A DNA stretch of 64,000 bases. Origin: Agrococcus sp. Marseille-P2731. Its GTDB lineage: Bacteria > Actinomycetota > Actinomycetes > Actinomycetales > Microbacteriaceae. Within the stretch, counting starts at the first letter, position 1. Each line of letters begins with the position of its first letter. The notes under the pieces were generated by a model, which saw nothing but the letters and a program-made list of their open reading frames with translations, was not told the DNA's origin and made no database searches. Location of the stretch: NCBI RefSeq assembly GCF_900117395.1, contig NZ_FPEG01000003.1, forward strand, positions 806,001 to 870,000. The letters run 5' to 3'. Of this stretch, positions 17,259-24,943 are shown piece by piece. The position numbers and the translations under genes are program-made.

Positions 17259-17683
17259 CAGCGGTTCGCCTCCTTCGCGGCGTGCTTCGCGTGCTGGCGT
17301 GCCAGGTCCTCGTAGAGCCCGAGCTCCTTGACCTCGCGCAGCACTGCGGGAGGCAACTCGTCGGGGTCGCCGAGCGGGCCGAACTCCTCCTCGATCGAGT
17401 CCATCGCGACCTCGCGCGAGCCCGGCTCGTCCGCCGCCTCGACGAGGACGCGCTTCGGCGGGAAGATGCGGGCGGAGATGACGCCCGTCAGGACGCAGGC
17501 GCCCAGTCCGACCAGCAGCGCGTAGGACTTGGACAGGGCGGGGTCGATGGTCTCCGCCTGACCGAACAGCCATGCGGCGACTAAGTAGGCCGGGGTGCCG
17601 AGGCCGACGCCGATGAGGATGGCCCCGAGCAGGTGGCGCCCGTCGACCGTGTCACCCCAGACCTCGAGATACGTGCGCTTCAT
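17258..17683 (-). CDS. Small two-helix membrane protein, possible TctB-like partner
   Basis: A 141-residue protein with two hydrophobic helices (about residues 18-38 and 52-70) and a 70-residue charged C-terminal part ending LARQHAKHAAKEANR. TctB normally has four helices, so this is at most a reduced analogue. Its ATG overlaps the mvaB stop by 4 bp, and its stop overlaps the permease start, which argues that it is the permease subunit. I do not recognise a named family. Confidence 0.65.
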   Translation of the reverse strand: MKRTYLEVWGDTVDGRHLLGAILIGVGLGTPAYLVAAWLFGQAETIDPALSKSYALLVGLGACVLTGVISARIFPPKRVLVEAADEPGSREVAMDSIEEEFGPLGDPDELPPAVLREVKELGLYEDLARQHAKHAAKEANR

Positions 17684-18636
17684 CGCGCTTCCTTTCCGCT
17701 CGCGAGCGCTCGTGCGACGCGAGATGTCGTGGCCTTGCCGAGCTGCACGCTCAGCCAGTTGCCGGTGTCGGCGATCGCCGACAGGTCCATGCCGTGCTCG
17801 ATGCCGAGCCCGTCGAGCATCCAGAGGAGATCCTCCGTCGCCAGGTTCCCGGTCGCGGACTTCGCGAACGGGCAGCCGCCCGTGCCTGCGACCGCGCTGT
17901 CGAAGATGCGCACGCCTGCCTCGAGGCCCGCGTAGACGTTCGCGAGCGCCTGGCCATAGGTGTCGTGCATGTGCAGCGCGAGCAGGTCGACGGGGATGCC
18001 GCGGTCGCGGTGCGCCGCGACGACGTCGGTGACCGCGCCGGGGGTGCCGACGCCGATCGTGTCGCCGAGCGACACCTCGGCGACGCCCCACTCGAGCATC
18101 CGCTCGGAGACCTCGACGGTCGCCTCGTGCGCGACCGGCCCCTCCCAGGGGTCGCCGAAGACCATGGAGACGTAGCCGCGCACCCGGATCCCCTGCTCGA
18201 GCGCCGCGCGCACGACCGCCTCAGCGGCGCGCTCGGCATCGGCCTTCGAGGCGCCGAGGTTCGCGAGTGAGAAGCGCTCGGTCGCGCTGAGGAAGACCGC
18301 GACCTCGCGAGCGCCGGCGGCGACCGCGTCGTCGAGCCCGCGCAGGTTCGGCGTGAGCACGGGCAGCCGCACGCCGACGTCGCCGAGCGCGCTCAGCACC
18401 TCACCGGAGCCGGCCATCTGCGGCACGCGGTCTGCGCGCACGAAGCTGCCCGCCTCGATCACGCTGGCCCCGGCTGCCGCGAGCCGCCGGATCAGGTCGA
18501 CGCGGTCGCCGACGGAGAGCGATGTCGCCTCGGCCTGCAGACCGTCACGGGGGCCGACCTCCCAGATCGTCACGCGCTCGGGCAGCCCCGCGCGGGAGCG
18601 CGGGACGGGGAGCCCGAGGGCGAGGGTGTCGGTCAC
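17680..18636 (-). CDS. mvaB: Hydroxymethylglutaryl-CoA lyase
   Basis: A 318-residue TIM-barrel lyase that cleaves HMG-CoA to acetyl-CoA and acetoacetate. Residues seen: Arg30-Asp31 in VGPRDGLQ, metal ligands His222 and His224 in ALHMHDTYG, and the catalytic-loop Cys255 in GTGGCPFAKSATGN. The loop that usually reads SCVLGCPYEG is here SMVFGDPWEG, so both of its cysteines are missing; this is a variant subgroup, and a related substrate is possible. It overlaps the reductase gene and the small membrane gene by 4 bp each, so all four genes are one translational unit. Confidence 0.88.
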   Translation of the reverse strand: MTDTLALGLPVPRSRAGLPERVTIWEVGPRDGLQAEATSLSVGDRVDLIRRLAAAGASVIEAGSFVRADRVPQMAGSGEVLSALGDVGVRLPVLTPNLRGLDDAVAAGAREVAVFLSATERFSLANLGASKADAERAAEAVVRAALEQGIRVRGYVSMVFGDPWEGPVAHEATVEVSERMLEWGVAEVSLGDTIGVGTPGAVTDVVAAHRDRGIPVDLLALHMHDTYGQALANVYAGLEAGVRIFDSAVAGTGGCPFAKSATGNLATEDLLWMLDGLGIEHGMDLSAIADTGNWLSVQLGKATTSRVARALASGKEAR

Positions 18637-19898
18637 GCCTTGCCCCGGATGGCGGCGAGCTCGCGCTCGGCGACGTCGGCGCGCACGGCGCGCTGCTCGA
18701 CGAGGCGCGCGGCGACGGCCTCGATCTCGTCGCCCTCCGCGCCTGCGGCCACGGCGACGTTGCGAGCGTGCAGGGCCATGTGCCCCTGCTGGATGCCCTC
18801 GGCGGCGAGCGCGCGCACGGCGGCGACGTTCTGCGAGAGGCCGACGGCGCAGATCAGCTCTGCGAGCTCCTGCGCGGTCGTGACCTCGGTCATCGCGACG
18901 GCGGCCTGGGCTGCGGGATGCGACTTGGTCGCGCCCCCGACGAGGCCGACGGCGAGGGGCAGCTCGAGCGTGGCGACGAGGTCGCCGGCCGCGTCGCGCT
19001 CGAAGTGCGAGAGCGAGCCGTAGTGGCCGTCGCGCGCCGCGTGCGAGTGCGCTCCTGCCTCCACCGCGCGGGTGTCGTTGCCGGTCGCGAGCACGACGGC
19101 GGTGATGCCGTTCATGATGCCCTTGTTGTGCGTGGCGGCGCGGTAGGGGTCGTCCTCCGCCAGCTGAGCGCCGAGGATCATGTTCTCGACGACCTCGGCG
19201 CCGCCGAGCATCTCGGCGGGGACCGTGACGCGCGCGCGGCTGAGGCGCAGGTCGGCCTTGTTCGTCAGGATGCGCAGCAGCGGCCGGCCGCCGGCGAGCT
19301 CGGCGACCCGAGGTGCGATGGCCTCCGCCATGGTGTTGACAGCGTTCGCGCCCATCGCGTCGCGGACGTCGACCAGCAGGTGCGCGACGAGGTGCCGCCG
19401 TCCGCCGCGCTCGACGATCCGAACGATCAGGTCGCGCACGCCGCCGCCGAGCTCCACCAGCCGCGGGTCCTGCTCGTCGGCGAGGCGCATGAGCTCGTCG
19501 CGCTGCTCGAGGATGCGCAGCTTCGCGCCGTGCGCGTCGGCGACCTCGACGACGTGGATCTGCGCCTGCATGATGGGCGCCGTGCTCGAGGTCGTGAACC
19601 CGCCGCGCTCGCGCGCCATGCGGGCGACGTTGCTCGCGGCCGCGACGACCGAGGGCTCCTCGGTGGCCATGGGCACGAGCACCTCGCGACCGTTCACGAG
19701 GAAGTTCGTGGCGACGCCGAGCGGGATGCCGATCTGGCCGACGACGTGCTCGATCATGCGATCGGCGCGCGCCTCGTCGAGGCCGCCGTCGACGAGCTGC
19801 GCGAGCGCATCCGGTGCGCCGAGCGCATCCGCGACGATCGCGCGACGCTCCTCGATCGTGTGATTGCGCAGCCCGCTGAGCCTGCTCGTCCGTGCCAT
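18633..19898 (-). CDS. mvaA: HMG-CoA reductase, class II (degradative type)
   Basis: A 421-residue class II reductase close in length to Pseudomonas mevalonii MvaA (428). Catalytic residues by alignment of motifs: Glu81 (ATEEPSVVAAAS), Lys259 (HNKGIMNG), Asp275 (GNDTRAVEAGAH) and His373 (GIQQGHMALHARN). The Lys-to-Asp (16) and Asp-to-His (98) spacings equal those of P. mevalonii. DAMGAN (180-185) is the dinucleotide-binding motif. ATG 19898 has GAGAGG upstream. Pairing with a lyase, and the absence nearby of HMG-CoA synthase or mevalonate kinases, point to the catabolic direction: mevalonate to HMG-CoA. Confidence 0.93.
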   Translation of the reverse strand: MARTSRLSGLRNHTIEERRAIVADALGAPDALAQLVDGGLDEARADRMIEHVVGQIGIPLGVATNFLVNGREVLVPMATEEPSVVAAASNVARMARERGGFTTSSTAPIMQAQIHVVEVADAHGAKLRILEQRDELMRLADEQDPRLVELGGGVRDLIVRIVERGGRRHLVAHLLVDVRDAMGANAVNTMAEAIAPRVAELAGGRPLLRILTNKADLRLSRARVTVPAEMLGGAEVVENMILGAQLAEDDPYRAATHNKGIMNGITAVVLATGNDTRAVEAGAHSHAARDGHYGSLSHFERDAAGDLVATLELPLAVGLVGGATKSHPAAQAAVAMTEVTTAQELAELICAVGLSQNVAAVRALAAEGIQQGHMALHARNVAVAAGAEGDEIEAVAARLVEQRAVRADVAERELAAIRGKA

Positions 19899-19978
19899 CC
19901 TCGCCACCTCTCGCGCCGCACCCTCGTCGGCCGCCTCAGTCAAGCGCGCGGCGCACCGCGGGTGCATGGCCGGATGGG
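19899..19978 (-). promoter_or_regulatory. Candidate promoter/operator of the mvaA operon
   Basis: The 80-bp spacer after the regulator stop contains, on the minus strand, TTGACT (19943-19938), a good -35 hexamer, and a short dyad GCACC-GCG-GGTGC (19953-19965). No convincing -10 box was found, so this is tentative. Confidence 0.3.
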
Positions 19979-21766
19979 TCACATTCCGGGGGTCGAGCGT
20001 GTCCTCTCCAGACCCTGCAGTGCGCGGTGGAGTCGGATGGCGACCTCGACTCGGAAGCGCGGCTCCGGCGCATCCCAGTCCTCGCCGAGCAGCGAGCGCA
20101 GCCGCGCCGCTCGCTGCTTCACGGTGCTGACGTGCACGCGCAGCACTCGGGCAGCCGAGACCGCCGAGCCCTGCGCCTCCAGCAGCGCGGCGAGCGTCGC
20201 ACCGAGCTCGGTGCCGCGACGCGCATCCCATCCGAGCACCGCGCCGATCGATGCGTCGATGAAGGCGCGAGCGCGTGCGCCGTCGTCGTCGAACATCGCC
20301 GCGTAGGGGCCGAGCTCGACGGCGGTCGTCGCCGCGTCGTCGATGCCGAGCCCCCGCAGCAACCGGGCGGCGCGCACCGCGGCGCGCATGCCCGACTGCG
20401 CGCCGGCGAGGGTCGCGACGGGCTCGGCGACCACGACCGCCGGCAGCCCCTCCAGCAGCGAGCGCACGGTCGATGCCGCCCGCTGCGCCTCGCCCTCCGG
20501 CACGAGCACCGCGCATCCGTCCGGAGCGATGCTGACGAGCGCGCCTCGCAGCTGCCGCAGTCGCGCGGCGGCGCGCGAGCGCTCGCTCTCGGCCACGCTC
20601 ACCGCGACCGTGCTCCACGGGCGGTCCACCGCGACCCCTCGCTGCCGCGCGCGGCGCACGGCCGCCTCGGCGTCGGCGCTGTCGAGCAGGTCGAGCACGA
20701 GCTCGCCGCGCACGCGCTCCTCGGCGTCGGAGACCGCGTTGCGCTGCATCGTCACGAGCGCCAGGATCTGCGCAGTGCGCTCGAGCGTGCGCCGCTGCAG
20801 CTCGCTGAGCGGGGTGACGCCGCCGATGTGCACCGCGCCGATGCGCTGGCCGGCGCCGAGCACGGTGATCGTCGCGCGTACCGGTCCGCCGCCGAGCACC
20901 GACACCCTGCCGGTCGCCGCGCTGTGCGAGACCGCCAGGGCGAGCTCTGCGCGGGCGTCGCGCGCACCCAGTCGCGGCGTGCCCCAGAGCGGTTCGCCGT
21001 GCAGGTCCTCGGCCCAGATCGGGCGCTCGAGCGCCACGGCGAGCGCCGCGAGCACGTCGGCCTGCCCGCCGCCACCGACGATGAGTCCGGTGAGCTCGCC
21101 GTGCAGCCGCGACGCCGAGAGCGTGTCGGCTGCGAGCCGCTCCGCCCGCTCGCGCGCCGCCTCCGCCTCGTGCCTGCTCGCGGTCAGCGCGTCGAGCACG
21201 CCGGCGATGCGCAGCACGATCGCCGCGTGGTCGGCGAAGGCGGTGAGCAGCGACGAGTCCTCCTCGTCGAAGCGGCGCGCGGCGCGATTCGCGACGAACA
21301 GCACGCCAAGCACCTCGCCGGCCGCGAGCAGCGGCGCACCGAGGATCGCGTGGATGCCCTCAGCACCGACGATCTCGTCGATCTGGTGGTCGCGCGGCAG
21401 CGCACCGAGCTCGTCGTAGTCGGCGACCGACTGCGCGCTGCGCGTGCGAACCGCGAGGCTCGCGACGCCCACGCCCGCCGGAACCCGCATGCCGAGGAAC
21501 CTGCCGGAGCGCGAGCCGCGCACCGCGCGCACGAACAGCTCGTCGGAGTCGACGTCGTACACGGAGAGATAGGTGACGTCGGCACCCGCGAGCTCGTGCA
21601 CGCGATCGACGATGCGCTGCAGCATCGCCGTCGCATCCTGCACCTCGAGCAGGTCGCGGGTCGTGCTCGCGATCGCGGCGAGCTGCGCCTCGGCGCGCTG
21701 CAGGCGCTCGAGCTCGTCGCGCCTCGACCCGTCGTCGACCACGGCACCTCCAGCGCTCTCCGGCAT
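19979..21766 (-). CDS. GAF-domain PucR/CdaR-type transcriptional regulator
   Basis: A 595-residue regulator. Residues about 20-175 form a GAF sensor (VYDVDSDELFVRAVRGSRSG; GAPLLAAGEVLGVLFVANR). The middle (about 240-500) is a CdaR/PucR-like region, and residues about 530-590 form the PucR C-terminal helix-turn-helix (AARVLRVHVSTVKQRAARLRSL). It lies 80 bp upstream of mvaA on the same strand and is the obvious activator candidate. PucR-type proteins typically sense the substrate of the pathway they control; the ligand here is inferred to be mevalonate, HMG-CoA or a derived metabolite. Confidence 0.75.
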   Translation of the reverse strand: MPESAGGAVVDDGSRRDELERLQRAEAQLAAIASTTRDLLEVQDATAMLQRIVDRVHELAGADVTYLSVYDVDSDELFVRAVRGSRSGRFLGMRVPAGVGVASLAVRTRSAQSVADYDELGALPRDHQIDEIVGAEGIHAILGAPLLAAGEVLGVLFVANRAARRFDEEDSSLLTAFADHAAIVLRIAGVLDALTASRHEAEAARERAERLAADTLSASRLHGELTGLIVGGGGQADVLAALAVALERPIWAEDLHGEPLWGTPRLGARDARAELALAVSHSAATGRVSVLGGGPVRATITVLGAGQRIGAVHIGGVTPLSELQRRTLERTAQILALVTMQRNAVSDAEERVRGELVLDLLDSADAEAAVRRARQRGVAVDRPWSTVAVSVAESERSRAAARLRQLRGALVSIAPDGCAVLVPEGEAQRAASTVRSLLEGLPAVVVAEPVATLAGAQSGMRAAVRAARLLRGLGIDDAATTAVELGPYAAMFDDDGARARAFIDASIGAVLGWDARRGTELGATLAALLEAQGSAVSAARVLRVHVSTVKQRAARLRSLLGEDWDAPEPRFRVEVAIRLHRALQGLERTRSTPGM

Positions 21767-21807
21767 CCTGCGCGCAGCATGCGCTGCGGGGCCGGCCGTC
21801 GCTCAGG

Positions 21808-22650
21808 CTATCGAGGCATCCGCGCGCTCAGGGTCGACAGCAGCCGCAGCTTCTCGGCGCTCTCGCTGCCCGGAGCGGCCGTGTACACGAGCAGGACGTG
21901 CGACTGGCTCGGCTCGACGAGCGTCTGGCAGGAGAGCTCGAGCGTGCCGACCTCCGGGTGCTCGAAGCGCTTGACCTCGCGCGGTCGCAGCCCCACCTCC
22001 TGCAGCTCCCAGACGCTGCGGAACTCGGCGCTGCGCTCGAGCAGCAGGTCGAGCAGCATCGTGCCGCGCGACGGGCGCCCGCGCTCTGCCACCACCTGGC
22101 GGATGCCGGAGGCCCACAGGCGCGACAGGAACTCGTGGTCGTCGGTGGCGTAGAGCCGGCGGCTCTCCGGGTCGGTGAACCACCGGTAGCCGATGCTGCG
22201 CTCCGGCCCCCGCAGGCTCGCGGTGTCGCCGGTGAGCACCACGCCGAGCGGGGTCTGCCGCAGCGTCTCGCCGAGCTCTGTGACGATCTCGGCCGGGGTG
22301 TCGGCGAGCCGATCGAAGATGCGCAGCATCCCCGGGCTGACGTGATCGCTCGAGGCGCCTCGCAGCGGCGCTCGGTGGCCCGCGAGCCGGAACAGGTGGT
22401 CGCGCTCGTCGACGCTCAGGTGCAGCCCCTGTGCGATCGCGGCGAGCATCTGCTCGGAGGGCTGCGGCCCCGTGCCGCGCTCCAGGCGCGCGTAGTAGTC
22501 GGTCGACATGCTGCTGAGCGCGGCGACCTCCTCGCGGCGCAGGCCCTCCGTGCGGCGCCGCTGGCCGCGGCCGAGCCCCACGTCCTCCGGCTGCAGCACC
22601 GAGCGACGATGCCGCAGGAACTCGGCGAGCCCGTCTCGATCGATCACCAT
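21808..22650 (-). CDS. XRE regulator with MmyB-like ligand domain
   Basis: A 280-residue regulator. The N-terminal XRE helix-turn-helix (residues about 8-80) carries the MmyB signature RRTEGLRREEVAALSSMSTDYYARLERG, and residues about 105-275 form the MmyB domain, which binds fatty-acid-like ligands in characterised members. ATG 22650 has GGAGG 6 nt upstream. It is divergent from a short-chain dehydrogenase, a very common pairing in which the regulator controls the dehydrogenase. A 14-bp tandem repeat lies between them. Confidence 0.9.
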   Translation of the reverse strand: MVIDRDGLAEFLRHRRSVLQPEDVGLGRGQRRRTEGLRREEVAALSSMSTDYYARLERGTGPQPSEQMLAAIAQGLHLSVDERDHLFRLAGHRAPLRGASSDHVSPGMLRIFDRLADTPAEIVTELGETLRQTPLGVVLTGDTASLRGPERSIGYRWFTDPESRRLYATDDHEFLSRLWASGIRQVVAERGRPSRGTMLLDLLLERSAEFRSVWELQEVGLRPREVKRFEHPEVGTLELSCQTLVEPSQSHVLLVYTAAPGSESAEKLRLLSTLSARMPR

Positions 22651-22718
22651 GTCGCACCTCCGCCTCATCGTCGTTCCTACCGGGTCGAGCGGCGTCGAGC
22701 CACGCCCTGACGATCCAC

Positions 22719-22774
22719 GGATGCGGAGCGGCGGATGCGGAGTGGCGGATGCGGAGCGGTGGATGCGGAGCGGT
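22719..22774. repeat. 14-bp tandem repeat in divergent promoter
   Basis: Four consecutive 14-bp units of GGATGCGGAGCGGY (22719-22732, 22733-22746, 22747-22760, 22761-22774), followed by a decayed fifth starting GGATCGGGAGG. They fill the centre of the 196-bp XRE/SDR spacer. Confidence 0.85.
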
Positions 22775-22846
22775 GGATCGGGAGGTCCTGGTTCAGGCCA
22801 GCGGCGCGCCCGACAGTGGAGGCACCACCCGAACGATGGAGCACCC

Positions 22847-23791
22847 ATGACACGCAGGACGATCGACATCGAGATCCCCGACCTGAGCGGCACGCGCGCC
22901 CTCGTCACCGGCGGCAGCGACGGCATCGGGCTGGGCATCGCGACTCGCCTCGCCCGCGCCGGCGCCGAGCTGGTGCTGCCCGTGCGCAACCAGCAGAAGG
23001 GCGCTGCGGCCAAGGCCGCGATCGAGGAGCGCGCGCCGGCCGCGACGGTCGAGCTGCAGCAGCTCGACCTCTCCTCGCTCGCCTCCGTGGCGGCGCTCGG
23101 CGACACCCTGCGGGGCGACGGCAGGCCCATCCACCTCCTGATCAACAACGCGGGCGTCATGACGCCGCCGACGCGGCAGGTAACGAGCGACTGCTTCGAG
23201 CTGCAGCTCGGCACCAATCACCTCGGCCACTTCGCGCTCGTGGCGCAGCTGCTGCCGCTGCTGCGCCACGGCCGCGCGCGCGTCACCTCGCAGGTGAGCG
23301 TCGCGGCGAACGGCGGCGCGATCAACTGGCAGGACTCGAACTGGGAGCGCAGCTACGACGGCATGCGGGCCTACCGGCACTCGAAGATCCTCTTCGGCCT
23401 GTTCGGGCTCGAGCTCGAGCGGCGCAGCGCGGCGGCGGGCTGGGGCATCACGAGCAACCTCTCGCACCCCGGCATCGCACCGACCAGCCTGCTCTCGGCG
23501 CGACCGGAGCTCGACCGCGCGCGCGACACCGCAGCCGTGCGCGCGATCCGCTGGATGTCCGCGCGCGGCATCCTCGCCGGCACCCCGCAGACCGCTGGCC
23601 TGCCGGCGCTCCACGCGGCCACCTCGCCAGACGCTCGACCGGGCAGGCTGTACGGCCCGCGCGGGCCTGGGCACCTGGGCGGCGCGCCCGCCGAGCAGCG
23701 GATGTACTCGCGCCTGCGCAGCGAGGACGACGCGCGCCGCGGCTGGAGCCTCTCGGAGGAGCTGACGGGCGTGCGCTTCCCCACGGCCTGA
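22847..23791 (+). CDS. Short-chain dehydrogenase/reductase
   Basis: A 314-residue SDR oxidoreductase. NAD(P)-binding TGGSDGIG is at 21-28, NNAG at 100-103, and the catalytic Tyr176 and Lys180 lie in YRHSK; the catalytic Ser is probably Ser148 or Ser151 in TSQVSVAANG. The Arg47 region (VRNQQKG) suggests NADP preference. Overall it resembles the retinol dehydrogenase/protochlorophyllide reductase-like group. The start ATG 22847 is preceded by GATGGAG. Regulation by the divergent MmyB-type protein is likely. Confidence 0.88.
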   Translation: MTRRTIDIEIPDLSGTRALVTGGSDGIGLGIATRLARAGAELVLPVRNQQKGAAAKAAIEERAPAATVELQQLDLSSLASVAALGDTLRGDGRPIHLLINNAGVMTPPTRQVTSDCFELQLGTNHLGHFALVAQLLPLLRHGRARVTSQVSVAANGGAINWQDSNWERSYDGMRAYRHSKILFGLFGLELERRSAAAGWGITSNLSHPGIAPTSLLSARPELDRARDTAAVRAIRWMSARGILAGTPQTAGLPALHAATSPDARPGRLYGPRGPGHLGGAPAEQRMYSRLRSEDDARRGWSLSEELTGVRFPTA

Positions 23792-23799
23792 GGATGCCG

Positions 23800-23817
23800 C
23801 GGCTCGCGGCGGAGCCG
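23800..23817. terminator. Weak hairpin between convergent genes
   Basis: CGGCTC (23800-23805) pairs with GAGCCG (23812-23817) across a 6-nt loop in the short convergent gap after the SDR gene. Confidence 0.3.
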
Positions 23818-23837
23818 GCGGCCGCGTCGTCGGTCCG

Positions 23838-24884
23838 TCAGGCCCCGGGGTCGTCGAGCGCCCACCCAGCGCCCTCCAGCTCGGCGTCGATAGCCTCGGC
23901 GAGCACGCCGATCACCGGCCACGCGCCCTCGGAGCTGTTGCCGAGCACGCTGACGGTCGTCTGCGACGCGGGGATGTGGGTGGTGCGGAACGAGGCGCCG
24001 GCGTCGTAGCCCTCGAGCACGAGCGCAGGGCCGGTGGCGTGCAGGAAGAGGCCGAGCCCGGCGCGCAGGTCCTCCCCCGGCACCTCGTGGCGCGGCTGGG
24101 TCATGGTGTCGACGCTCTCCCTCGAGACGATGCGGCCATCCAGCAGCGCGAGCCAGAAGCGGTGCAGGTCACCGGCGGTCGTGAACGCCCCGCCGTCGCC
24201 GTTGCCCAGCACCGGCAGGTGTAGGGTGTTGGCGAGGTCGCCCTCCTCGTCCAGGTATCCGACCGCCGCATCACCCGGCAGCGCGTTGAGGGGCAGGAAG
24301 CCGGTGCGCTCGAGACCCGCGGGCTCGAGCACGAGTCGCTGCACCGCATCCTGGTACCCCTCGCCCGTCACGCGCTCGAGCACCAGGGCCAGCACCATGG
24401 AGCCGCCGTTGCAGTAGGCGAAGCGCTCACCCGGTGCGGAGCGCTGCTCGTGCCCCTCGAGCATCGGCAGGAACGCCTCCGCCCGCGTGAGCGCGTGCAC
24501 CGGCTCGGTCATGACGAAGTCGCTGATGTCGCCGAGCGCCTCCTCGTCGAGGTAGTCGCCGATGCCGGAGGTGTGGCCGAGCAGGTGCTCGATCGTCACC
24601 GCGTCGTCGATGAGCGGCAGGTCGTCGCCGAGCACCTCGCGCACGGGCTGCTCGAGCCGCAGCGCGGCCTCCTCGACGAGCCGCATGATCGCGAGCGCTG
24701 TGAAGGCCTTGCTGCCGCTCGCGATCGCGATGCGCGTGTCCGCGGTCATCGGCGCCTCGAGCGCACGGTGCCGGTATCCCTCGCAGCGCTCGAGCGTGCG
24801 CTCGCCTGCCACGTCGATCGTGGCGACGCCGGTGAAGGCGCGCTCCGCGACGGCCTCGTCGAGCGCTCGGGTGTCCACGTGCAT
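23838..24884 (-). CDS. Cytoplasmic serine hydrolase, beta-lactamase fold
   Basis: A 348-residue class C-like hydrolase. The nucleophile is in SGSK (IAIASGSKAFTAL, about residue 57), the second motif is YCN (FAYCNGGSM) and the third region reads GYDAG instead of HxG. There is no signal peptide. Two adjacent ATGs exist; the second (24884) has GGAGG 5 nt upstream and is preferred to 24887. It is probably an esterase or D-amino-acid peptidase. It stands alone and converges on the SDR gene. Confidence 0.82.
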   Translation of the reverse strand: MHVDTRALDEAVAERAFTGVATIDVAGERTLERCEGYRHRALEAPMTADTRIAIASGSKAFTALAIMRLVEEAALRLEQPVREVLGDDLPLIDDAVTIEHLLGHTSGIGDYLDEEALGDISDFVMTEPVHALTRAEAFLPMLEGHEQRSAPGERFAYCNGGSMVLALVLERVTGEGYQDAVQRLVLEPAGLERTGFLPLNALPGDAAVGYLDEEGDLANTLHLPVLGNGDGGAFTTAGDLHRFWLALLDGRIVSRESVDTMTQPRHEVPGEDLRAGLGLFLHATGPALVLEGYDAGASFRTTHIPASQTTVSVLGNSSEGAWPVIGVLAEAIDAELEGAGWALDDPGA

Positions 24885-24943
24885 CATCGCCTCCGGGGGT
24901 CTCCATCGGTGTCCTCCGCTCGATGCTACGGGCGCGGCGGCGC

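Noticed and set aside
15876-19898. Mevalonate biosynthesis pathway
   Set aside because: The reductase is of the degradative class II and is coupled to an HMG-CoA lyase and a permease; no HMG-CoA synthase or kinases are present.
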